NCBI GenBank assembly: GCA_036852015.1
Contig: JAANDG010000110.1
Span: forward strand, 124,001-188,000
Direction of reading: 5' to 3'
Source: Pelodera strongyloides
Lineage: Eukaryota > Nematoda > Chromadorea > Rhabditida > Rhabditidae
DNA: 64,000 bases
Part shown: piece after piece, positions 26,250 through 38,075 of the stretch
Numbering within the stretch: the first letter of the stretch is position 1
Layout: the number at the start of each line of letters is the position of its first letter
Made by a program: the position numbers and the translations under genes
The notes under the pieces: generated by a model
Seen by the model: the letters and a program-made list of their open reading frames with translations, nothing else
What the model was told of the DNA's origin: nothing
The model's database searches: none

Positions 26250-26830
26250 AGAAAGTCCATTCACTGAGAGCCGATGAGTTGCGCGCCGCACCATTTCGGG
26301 AAACAAAATGCGCGCCGCAAAGGAATGGGAAACAAAATGCGCGCGGAATAGAAATGGCGCGCAACGTGCTTCCCGAAAAGGTGCGGAAATGGTGCGGGGC
26401 GCAACTTGCGCCCCGCACCGTTTCCGCACCTTTTCGGCAACGTTTTTGAAAGCGCTCGGCGGATCTGCCGTAAGAGCAGTTGTTGTACTACTATTTTTCC
26501 GCAAGCACTGGTCTCATATGTGTTGTGTGGCCGAGTGGTCTAAGGCGCTGTTTAGAGAAAGTTTCTAACAAGACTGTTAGGTTCGAATCCAACACGCTGC
26601 TTTCTTTTCGCGGTTGCTACTTTTCCCGCACCGTTTCCGCACCATTTCGGCAACGTTTTGGGGGCATTTCCCGCAACAGTTTGGGGGTGTTTCCCGCACC
26701 AAAACGGCAACCGGAGGCGTTGAAAAAACTTTTGCAGCGCGCATCAAATTCTTTTGCGGGAAACACCGAAACTGTTGCCGCGCGCAACCTGAGTTTCGTT
26801 GTAGAGGCTCTGGTTTATTCGTAAAAAGAA
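26250..26830. repeat. GC-rich repeat block (CCGCACC/TTTCGGCAACG words)
   Basis: A GC-rich island with recurring words CCGCACCNTTTC, TTTCGGCAACG, TTTCCCGCA and GCGCGC in both orientations, including the inverted pair GGTGCGGGGCGCAA / TTGCGCCCCGCACC at about 26391-26420. Open frames on both strands are by-products of composition. A tRNA-like sequence is embedded at 26522-26601. Confidence 0.6.
26522..26601 (+). pseudogene. tRNA-Leu-like sequence, probably decayed
   Basis: The A box TGGCCGAGTGGTC and B box GGTTCGAATCC are intact. The head GGCCGAGTGGTCTAAGGCGC is that of eukaryotic leucine tRNAs. The acceptor strands GTTGTGT and ACGCTGC pair with one mismatch and two G-U pairs. The anticodon region cannot form a normal stem with a U33-type loop, and the T stem needs a bulged A. 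I read it as a tRNA pseudogene or the head of a tRNA-derived SINE. Confidence 0.55.
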
Positions 26831-26865
26831 GGCCTCCTGGCCCTAGCCCGAAGACGTCGAGTAAT

Positions 26866-26995
26866 TTGACATCTGGAACTCGTCGCCAACTGCTCAGGAC
26901 CTCTGCGGCACATGTCATAAGCTATAAGCAAACGAAACTGTAGTGTAGCACCCTTGAATAAAGGTGCACGCTCTTGAATCGTAAAAGAAATTTTA
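26866..26995. repeat. Dispersed repeat, copy 2
   Basis: Similar to 7983-8130 over most of its length (CATCTGGAACTCGTCGC through GCTCTTGAATCGTAAAAG). It starts about 265 bp after the tRNA-like sequence. Whether the two belong to one element is not shown. Confidence 0.55.
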
Positions 26996-27163
26996 ATAGC
27001 AACAGTAAGTAGCACCGTTATGATAGGCTCTTACAGGGCAAATCACGTAAAATATTGTTTATGAAAAGACGAGGCGATTGCAACTCGACCAACTGGTCTA
27101 AGGTTAGCTTCGCTATCAACTGGTCTAAGGTTAGCTTGGGCTGATTGGCTTTAGCTTGGCCAT

Positions 27164-27260
27164 TTAAAGGGAGAGGCCCATGAGAATAAAGTTTTCCTCA
27201 ATTTTCTTGTACAGAATGTCAGGAACTTCAGAACTATTACTCGTGGGCCTCTCCCTTTAA
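27164..27260. mobile_element. Short family C MITE derivative (97 bp)
   Basis: Carries both family C tips (TTAAAGGGAGAGGCCCA and TGGGCCTCTCCCTTTAA) but only about 60 bp between them. It is an internal-deletion derivative of the 457-bp element at 15005-15461. Confidence 0.85.
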
Positions 27261-27299
27261 GGGTTTAAATGTTTGTTTACGTTCATTGTCACCAGAGAC

Positions 27300-30055
27300 G
27301 ATGATTTTATCATTTTATCTCTATTCCACATGGGAGGATCATATTTCCCATGCTCTTCTGATAGTTCAGGTCAAAAGATGACCAAAAACAGACTTTTTAG
27401 TTAAATACATAAAACAAATATATAAAAAGGTCAAAAACGGGTGACCTGTGACAACGTTTATGTAAAAAGGTGTCTTATGGCAGGTAGACGCCTTTTTCAA
27501 CCTTTTCTTAGTTGAACTTTGGTCCGCCATATAAATATAACAGTGCGGATGGAGCAAACAATTACCACAAAGAGGAAGGACACGCAAAGTTTAGAATTGA
27601 GATATTTACGAGGAGATCTCATGGATGAAAAAAAACGTTGATAAGGCAATGGTGGATTAGGCGGAACTGATACAGTAAAACAATTCCTGCACTCGCCGCG
27701 CAAAAGAGCGATATGCGCTACAGAGATTTACGAAAACGTGCACAACTACGAGAGACAGATGGCGCATAAGTGGCGGACTTATGGCGCGCAAACCGCCCAC
27801 GCGAAAAGTAAAAATTGCGCCACTGATTCGTCAACTGGCGTTGCGCGCACCATGTGGCTCCGCTGCTCCGGATCATATACGTTGCCCGGTACAACAACCA
27901 CAGAGTTTGCCGCAAATTCATTTCTCGACTTCAAACGGAAACGCGACACAGTCGCTTCTTTCTTTTATATAAAACCAACGATATTTATTTATTTATTGTT
28001 TGTCGTCCTCGGAACATAAAAATGATTCACGCTGACGTTGTTTTCAGGTACACAGACTGTCTGGTTTTACGATATTTGATTTCTTGATCTATCTATTAAA
28101 TAAAATAATAATAATAATATTTTTTCTAGGATAAAATTAACTTGTAGAATTGCAGCGTTCCCGATATACAGTATTTGTGCACAACCAGAGAAATTGACAT
28201 CATAATCATAAGTTCTATTTGAATTCCACCGTTCGGAACTGCTTGCTGAAACTACTTTCTAGCCACCAAGTAATGCAACAGATTTTTGCTTAAAAATACG
28301 TTGTATATCAAACATTCGTTCTACTCAAGTTTGCGTTCGCTTGTTAGCATCGCGAAAGAGTGAGAAACAAATACAAAATGAGCAAATCAAACACACGATC
28401 TACATGGGATGGACAACACGTCGTAGTATTTGTGTCTTACAATTAGACGATTAGACTAGGTGCACCACCACGCACACGAGGATGAAATAGCGCACTGACT
28501 GACTTACTCGGCTAACCACAAGTTAGCAAATGTATTCTGGTTACTCCGTCACCGTTTGAAACTTGGATCACGTGGTCTTTCATGAACCTCATTCTCACTC
28601 AATTCCTAGTTCCAATCCAACTCCGTTATGATAACTCAGCAATTCATCTGACCACACAAGCGACACACTTCTGTAGCTATATTTAGCACCGCTAGCAATG
28701 CCAACGTTGATGCAAATAATGGAGCATCCTATCAATAGACTATTGTATTCTACCAGTCAAATAAAGTAGACTGTGTGCCATTTATTTATTCGACCGGTCA
28801 ATCCTGAGCAATATTCACTCCGATCAGCCCGAACATAGGTCATTGCTCGCCCACAAAAAAGGTGCTCTGACTTTTTAAGGTACGGTAAAGAGAGGGAATA
28901 TACAAAAAGTAAAGTAACCACTTTCCACAAAAACCTCCCAAACTTCAACTGATCAGACACACGAGAAAAATACGTATGCTCAATGTGAACTTGTAAATTT
29001 TCACTGTGTGAAACTACGGTAGTTTTCGAAAGAATTACCGTTATAGTATAAAAAAAGTAACACACGAAACAATAAACTATTCCATGTAAATAGCTTATTG
29101 TTAGGCTAGTGCCTACGTTCCTCCAAGCCTATATGTCTCTAATTGTAAGAAAAACTAGGCCGTATAAATTCTATCATCCCGACCAAGTTACACATAGACC
29201 TTATCTTATCCAAATCTAACACTCAGAACACTGAGCCAAGATTGAGCAAAGCACTTTTCTCATACATCTCCATTACTTCCAAAGTCAAAGTTCAAAATTT
29301 ACCCATTATTCACCATAAAACAAACATTTATACACGGTGAAGAAAGTAACAACAAAGCCAAATACAGCAAACTATAACATAGGGACCGGGGGTCTGAAAT
29401 TCCGAAATACATATTTGTGAGAAAATGAGTGCACATAAACCCACAAAATAACTTCGAACGGTATTCACAAGGCACGCACGTGAGTCATACTATGGGGGCG
29501 GCGTTCAAAAAGGCAAACTTTACAATTAGATTTAGAACTTAGAAATTAGAGTCCACATAGAAAAACAAAACGAGATTCTTCCGTAAGTGAGTATCAAGTG
29601 AGTTGAGCAAAACATTTTAAAACTACCACATATTCTTTTAATGATATAACACATGACAATACGTTAAATATTATATAAACTATTCAAACATGCAATAACT
29701 ATCAAATTGAGAGGGAAAAAATGGCCATCCACCTCAAAAAGTCCAAATCGTAATCACCTTCATCATACACTGAAATAAAACTAATCAAATGCTATCTAAA
29801 CTATGGAGACACCGAGAAACAAGGCATTAAAGTTTCTTAAATATTGTCAAAAAAAGAATCAAAATTAAAATAAAAAAATCATAAGTTAGATAGTTCCATT
29901 CACATCGTTCCCGGATTGGTACATCTGGAGACAAAAGAAGTGGAATAAAAACGAGTCTTCCAAGAGACCAAGAAAAGTCACCACGCTGTATAACTCCTTA
30001 GGCTTAGGGTGTAACATTGCAAAGGCGCCTCACGCCTGCTTACCACATCTAATTA
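27300..30055. other. Intergenic and FANCI 3' flank, no gene recognised
   Basis: AT-rich, with short open frames on both strands that show no motif or consistent splice sites. Part must be the FANCI 3' untranslated region. A small cluster near 27720-27860 is richer in GC, but nothing in it is recognisable. Confidence 0.4.
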
Positions 30056-33000
30056 CTACTTCTTGGATTTCCTAGGCTGTCTGGCCTTCTTGGCTGGTGG
30101 TTCTTCACTCCCTCCACCATCACCCTTCTCTGTCTCCTCCTCGTCCGCCACACTCCTTCCCGCCTTTCTCGCCTGGGTACTCTTCACACTCCGTGGTTTC
30201 TTCTCACTTCGGCTGTCTCCACCCTCAATGTGCTTCCTGATTGACTGAAGATCCAGCTTGAAGTCCCGGTGACCAATAGAGTTCTTCTGAAAAGGTCTAC
30301 TTCTTAGCATCAAGAAGAAGAAGGTAGCAATCAGATATGTACATGTGGCACACATTGGGCACACTCTAGATACGTCATCAACTATGCTAATAGATAATAC
30401 CATAATACGGATTCTCACACACTAAGTCAAGGTACACACTTCAGAGAATTATGGCACAAATATATAATACCCACCTTCACTTGTAGATCGAGTCTGGGAT
30501 CCTTTAACGCATGCGAAAGGAGTAAAATCTTTGATTGCACCGACTCCCGTGCCCTCACATACTTCACATAAAGAACTTCGTCTCTCTTGCTCTTTGCAAG
30601 TCTAAAAGATGTGATCAATAATTAGTGAGTGGTCAAATTTATAAATTCTTCGAATCAACACAGGTTACATCTACACACATTGTATCATATGAGCATATAC
30701 CTATCGCGAACAATGTGAAACGTAATCATCGTAAATCAGTTTGCCTTGTACCTGAAGATACACCCTGTGAAAAAAGTTCGATCCAGAGGCCATATTCACC
30801 ACTCAATTCCCCACGGGAAATCCCCGTATTTTTCTCTGCATGTCTCATATTAGAATGTTAATTGCTGTCCCCAGGGAATATTTCCCCGAGGGAATCGGAG
30901 TGGTGAATATGGCCTCAGATGTCTACTGTCTATCAACGACAAAATTCCCCACCTGAATGCCTGTTTCCCTCCCTTTCTCACATCACTTTCCGGATCAAAT
31001 GTGCCAATATTCTGATCACATTCAACAAGAAGTGCGTGCAACTGAATGAGGTATGCTATATGTACCTTATACACAGTATTAGTAGGAAAGGTGCTAAGAA
31101 CCACAGAAAACACGTTACCCGCTGCTCAATTTGTTCCAAAAAAAAACGATAATTTCACAAATACACTGCAGTAAACACTCTATTACCTAATATCCAAAAC
31201 TCGCTCGACGACCTACAGTGATCAACACTAAGGATCACCATTCATGATCAGATCTTAATAGCACATCTAATAAACTAATTCTGAACAGCAAATTCCATCA
31301 ACCGACCTTTGTTTGAATCACTTTGCCCATCCTCTCCACACATTCCCACTCCTTCACAGGGGCCGCTTTTTGGTTGTCAAGAAGCTGCAAATAAATGAAA
31401 TATTAAGGATTGCACCATTTAGTAAGGGATAATAATTTATGTTATATATTCTGTATTAATAATATGTACTAGTACTATGTATTAATAATATTTATGCTAT
31501 GTATGCGTTGACAAATGAGTCTGAATCTTACGCAAAGGCCAAAACTGACGTAAACTATGAAACAATATTCTGCTTAGGAAAGGGACAAGATATTATAAAC
31601 TGATGCTGATCTACAAAAAAATTAAAAGATAATAATGAACACATTATTGACGAACAAGAATGCACGTACACCATTAATTTTCACGAAACCAACCGGAAAA
31701 CAAATTGTTGAAACAAATTAGCAACCCCAACCGTTTCTAGAAAAACTATGTTTGGATCTTTTTAAATCGAGAACTTACCAAGAATTTGTTAAAATAGTTT
31801 CATTTTCAGTTTCGAGAAAAACTTTTGGATCTTTTTAAATCGAGAACTTTCCGAGAATTTGTATATCGGTTTTACTGAGCAGTTTTTCTTCGATAGTATG
31901 TCGGTTTTGTATTTTCAGTCGAATGAGATAAACGATGGAAAAATAGGTGGTTGCGCGGCATAGTTAACAAGTCAAGGACACGGATGCATGGTGTAAAAAC
32001 AATATAATAGTAAAGGAAGAGACACAACAAGATATTCCCACACCCCGCCCATGAGATGTAAAAAGACACACCTTATCTGATACAAGAACACGGAAAAAGT
32101 ATGCTTATAGTTAAATATGCATCGCATCGCTTCATAGATGAACACATTTAGTATACTAAATTTACTAAATTTCATATAACTGAGAGCTCAAAACTTAAAC
32201 TCGTGGTGCTAACCTATATCTACATGCGTGTACGTGTAGGTTGGAACTTCTCGTTTCCCTCTTCCAAGTTACAGAGAAACACAAATTGAGAAGGAAAACC
32301 TTGTAAACAGTAACTAGCAGCGCGGTAGATATGGTTATCGGGCGACCTTGGAACAAATACCGAGTAGCCCAAGGAAGCAGTATATAAGTAAAAAAAGCTT
32401 TCGTTTTACCACAGCACCAGCCATGACAGCGCTCCACTTGCTGGCACTGGTCGTCACAGCCCACGCGTGAGTTTTTATTCTACTTTTTTGTACGTTTTAG
32501 TACTAATACACTTCGTATGTGTTTCTGAGAGAGAAAAGAATACATATATTCGAAACATTCGGGGTCCCCGAAGGAAGTCCCAGCTATAACCGCTTAATGA
32601 TTATATAATCATAGAAAATATGCAACTATGATTATTGAAACTTGAAACAATTCCAATTTTGATATCGCACCAACATACTAGGTGTCCTTTGTCCTCACGA
32701 ACAAAAAAAATCCAATAAACCTCATTATTTCTTTCAGGGGCGGCTATGCCATGGGCGGAGGCGGAGGTTCCTACGGAGGCGGAGGTATGGGAGGTGGATC
32801 GTACGGAACAGGAATGGGCGGCGGAGGAGGAGGATCATACGGAGGTGGTATGGGCGGCGGAGGAGGAGGATCATACGGAGGTGGTATGGGCGGCGGAGGA
32901 GGAGGAGGATCATACGGAGGTGGTATGGGTGGCGGAGGCGGATACGTAACCGCTCCTGGTGGAGGAGGAGGAGGATATGGATCAGGCGGTGGAAGTGGAC

Positions 33001-35459
33001 CAACAGGACCCATTGCCGGAGGATCATATGCCCAAGGGCCAATGCCCATGGCAATGCCAGCACCCCCGCCTTCGTTCCCCGCACCACCCTCGTATCCACC
33101 GCCCGCTCCACCCTCGTACCCGGCACCCGCGCCGCCATCGTATCCGGCACCCGCGCCACCCTCGTACCCGGCACCCGCGCCACCATCGTACCCGGCACCC
33201 GCGCCACCATCATACCCGGCACCCGCGCCACCATCATACCCGGCACCCGCGCCACCATCATACCCGGCACCCGCGCCACCATCATATCCAGCTCCCGCAC
33301 CCGCGCCTCCATCGTATCCAGCTCCCGCGCCGCCATCGTATCCGGCTCCTGCGCCGCCCTCGTACCCGGCACCCGCGCCACCATCATACCCGGCACCAGC
33401 GCCACCATCATACCCGGCACCAGCGCCGCCCTCATATCCAGCTCCCGCGCCGCCCTCATATCCAGCTCCTGCTCCACCATCGTATCCGGCACCCGCGCCA
33501 CCATCGTACCCGGCACCCGCACCGCCCGCACATCACCCAGCGCCTCCCTCTCACCACCCGGCTCCTCCCCCTCACAAGAAGAAGTGTGGACCTCCTCCTC
33601 CCGCTCCTCCCTCATCAGGTGAAGATATGGGTGGTTATAGACGTCGTGCCGCCAGGAGACGAGTTGTCGCAAAGAGGAGAAGAGTCATCGCCGCGAGAGT
33701 TATGCGACACAGAGCAGCCAGGATTGCCTAATAGCTTCAGATCCATTTTCGATTTAATAAAATTATATACTTTCTTCGTTAAAAAATGCAGAGGTGGTTA
33801 GCGATATTCAAGGCTCTACAAAACACGGTAGGACACAGAAACATATAATAAAGCAGAGAAAAAGACAGCCACAAAATAATAGAAATGTAGAAACGAAGAA
33901 CATTAAGACCAACTTATAAAAAAACATACCAGCTTAACAGGCGCCTCAAATGTCGTGAAGAAGTTTGTCAACAATGGGATGATTTTCTCCTAAATGTTAA
34001 CATTTCAGCACAACACATGACACATATTTCACATTAAAAAAAAACAAATTAGTTTACTGACGTTAGCGGTTAGGGAAACGGAACTAAATGAGCACTTTTA
34101 TGCAACAACAACTTACAATATATGCAAAACTACTATAGGTATTTGAACACAAGAGGTGCAAACCCACAACTGAGTGCACCATAGTTTTCCGTATTCAATG
34201 TTTCTGTGGGAAACTCACCCTCGTCGCAACCATGATATCAATTACTTACAAAAATAATACGCAGCATACGAAATACTGAAAATAATACCTTAATTTGTCC
34301 GTATCTTATGTACAATTGGATGAGTTTGAGTGTAAAATCGGTGGAAATTTCGGCGCGCTCCATTACGGACATTAACAGATCATTCACTAAATATAAAACA
34401 TGTAAAGCAGAGTTACATGGCAGGTCCTGGAACAAAGATTGGCAGAATACAAACATTCAGTAGGGCAACAAATAATGTTCCATGCTGTCATCTTAAACTA
34501 TGCAATTCACACGTTTATTTTGAGGGGCCGTAGTACATTTGCCAGTCCTAGTGCGTAAAGCTTGATATTGAAAAAAAATCACCAACTTTCTGAATTACGA
34601 GGTAAAAATTCGTTGGCAAATGCGACAACAGATCGGATAGCGGCAAGATCCTGGAACAAAGAAATATTAATTTATGCCGAACGACGCAAACAGAAAATCA
34701 ATACATTTCCTCAAGTAAAAAAACGTTGTTGGTTAGAAATACTTTGGAAATACCCTCAAATTCGATTTACTTGATACGTGGAAAAATTAAACACCTAGAA
34801 CCAAAAAGGTATACAAAAAATATACAAAAAAAATGCACAATGAACAAGCTCTAGAAGCTCGATGAGTGGGCTACTGGTAAGGCCATGAATGAATCATAAT
34901 CATAGTATGGATCATAGTAAGTATGAATCATAAATACCTTTTCGACAACCAAAACCAAAAAGTCGGCAACCGCCGGCAGCGAACACGCTTCCACGCACTG
35001 GTATCCACCGTCCGCAGTCTGTAACAGAAGATTACGGATTACGGTAGGATGAAGGCCTTCAGAAAGATCACTTCGTATATTCTGACTAAAGGATATGGTA
35101 CTTTGACATTGCCCGTAACACCCATACAAGGTTCTAGAAACCTTTTGCAGGACAATCAATCATTTCTGGAATGCAATTCGACACTTTACAAACGAGAGTC
35201 TGAGACATCGTCTAAACTTACGCCACATAGTAAAAATTATATAATGTAGTACACCAACCTCTCCAGAGACGACCTCACACAACTGCTCGCTGATTGCACT
35301 GAGCATTTGACTGTTCAGATGAGTACTGGCCGAAGTTCTCGTTAAACATTCAGCGAAGAGCCGAAGACAATCACGAAGCACGCCGAGGTTAGCTGTAAGG
35401 GACATGGATTGCTAATGCTAACTACTTTTCAAAAATCGCATAAAACAATCTCTCCCTCC

Positions 35460-35495
<36 letters not shown>

Positions 35496-38039
35496 CCCTC
35501 CAATTCTCTCTCCACAGTAGTCTAAGTGAATCTACTTAACTGTAACTGTAACCAACCACTCACCAAATGTATTATGCTGAAGTGCTCGGGAAACAGCCTT
35601 AGTGATCGCCAAGGCTGCTTTCTCACTTTCCGCGCATTCGGACAGGAAGAAGGAGACAAACTGAAAAAGAACAGAAACGTAGGGGAAAAAAGAAGACATA
35701 ACTTTGTTGCACATTTCTATCCCCGGTACTAAGAACTACAGTACACACTGTAACTGTACGCAGCAAAACCATAAAACATACGCATCACGTTAAAGCGGTA
35801 TAGTGCGCCATTTATGAAGCGTATACTGGGCAACTGTTCTCATACAATATGAAAATCAAATGCAAATGCAAATCCCATTACGTGTCGGGCGCGGCCGCTT
35901 CAAGAAACACCCACCGCGCCGCTTTAAGAAACAGTACCTTTGTGATGGTCTTGGCTTGTCTCTCCAACTCGGCTCCTCCCTTCTTCTTATCCCTTTCCTC
36001 ATCCCCAGGGTCTCTGTCCATCACCAACAAGTTGTTGTATTGCTTACTCAAAAGTGAATAAACATGTCGAACCATGGCTCCGATAGCTCCGCCGCTCCCA
36101 ACCTCCGTTTGCCCTACAAGAATACGTAAAACGTAACTGCATTTCATATATTATATTTTTGTGTCTGACTGGAGATTTCCGGCACAATATAATGCACAGG
36201 AATCAGCAATCACCTAGTATTAGCATACGGTTCAGAACCAGAAACCATGTGTAAATCTGCTTTAATACTGGACCTTGTCTATCTACCGAAAACATACCAT
36301 AGAAAATGATTAGATATGTCAAACACTTATTTTAATAAAGGTCCTGCGTATCTGCGTTGATCAACTGAAAAAGAAAAACTCACAAATTACGGCTACTTTT
36401 TCCACGACCTTCGATCGGTATTTCATCGTCAAATACTTCACAATGTTCGTGTAGGCCTGGAAGTTGAAGCATGAGTGCCAGGTAACGTTAGATGTTAAAG
36501 CACAATGGTACCGGCCGGGATACGGGATACCGTACACCGCGGTGACCTTGAATTCCTTTCCAATTTCAAATGTATATGCTGGTTCTAACTTCTAACCAAA
36601 GTAAAATCTACCGAATGATTGACTAATATGGAAAATGGAAAATAAATAAAAGAGTAAAGCCACCAAAGCATACAGTAATAGCATTGGTCTTCTTCGAATC
36701 CGTGAATTCTACATTCTGGGCCCATTCAGGACATTCTGGCGAACCACAGTAGAATTTCAGAAGTAGACTGCAAAAGAGAAAATGAAAAAGTTTACCCAAG
36801 AACCCAAGAAGCTAACACTGACAAATGACAATACAACATAATGACAGTGACACTTGTACTAGTTACTGTCATTACCGAAGTGGAACGCGAACTGTACACA
36901 AAAAAGGACAGGAACACCTAAACCACAAGAGTCTAGGTAAGAACGCATCATAAATAACTGGTACCTAGCAATCTTGACCAGATATGCCGTTTGTGACTGC
37001 GTGCTATGTAGCGGATGTGATCCCTCCTCCAACTGTGCACTCAGTTTGGCGGCTCGGAGTAAGGCCCAGTCCAACAGATCCTCTTTCACGTTGTAGAGGG
37101 GCTCATCGCTAGATGTTGCACCGCTAAATGTGTTCACTGTAAACTTGGTTCCAGTAAATCCCCAACTACTAATCAACAAATGCCATCGCAGTCACAAAAG
37201 ACTCATAAATAGACCCACAAAACTTGAATCAATACCGAAGCATTGATAGCTAGAAGCTAGCTAATTTGCATGATGACACACCTACATTGATACATCCACA
37301 CGGGACATGGTATACTGTAAGTGAACGTATTCGTAATTCGTATTGCCAGAAGAGGCACCAAAGATTCAACATTACATGAACGCGACGGTCTGTTTGGCAT
37401 CACTAAACGCCACTTTCTTGAGTCTTATAAGTTTATAAGGCTTCAAACTGAGACTAAATCGCTTAGATACTAACTTTTCTAAAACCTTCTGTAGGACATG
37501 AGCAATGGTTTTGGCCGAGGTTGTGATGGAGGTCTGTGAGAGATCCACTTCAGATGTATTCTCACCATCACCTGGTCCGGTCTTCGTTTCCTTTTGACGA
37601 ACCGTCTTATCCGCAAGCACCTGAATAAACAGACTAGAGTAACATGCAGATGCAGAAAGCTTACGGTCTCTTTCAGGATCCAGACTTCCCATCTAACAAT
37701 ACTTACAGGAAACCTAAAACCTATAATATATGTAGTAAATCACAATTGGAATTCAGGGTGGAAACTGGAAAAAAGGGCTCTCTGATGTAATCCAAACTAC
37801 GTTAGAGCTATCGCGCTAACACAGGAAAGAATAATAATTAGCCAACTCAAAACAAACATGAATGTAAGATCTTTTTCAGTTTTGTAATAGAAGAACACTT
37901 GCAAGTCACAAATACAAATATGGCCCACCTCCATCAATTCGCGCCTACGCTTCATCAGACCAAGAAGCTGATCCGCGTCCTCATTTCTAAAATATAATAC
38001 AATTAAATAATATAAGTGAAAGTAATATTATTAATAATA

Positions 38040-38075
<36 letters not shown>

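Noticed and set aside
26308..26943. Several overlapping open frames on both strands in the GC-rich block
   Set aside because: They are explained by GC-rich repeats with few stop codons and overlap the tRNA-like sequence. No protein family is recognisable.
32734..33801. Long open frames on the minus strand (about 312 codons) and in another plus frame (about 280 codons) over the PAPAPPSY array
   Set aside because: They exist only because the 24-bp repeat has no stops in several frames. They lack a signal peptide, splice partners and start context, whereas the chosen frame has all three.
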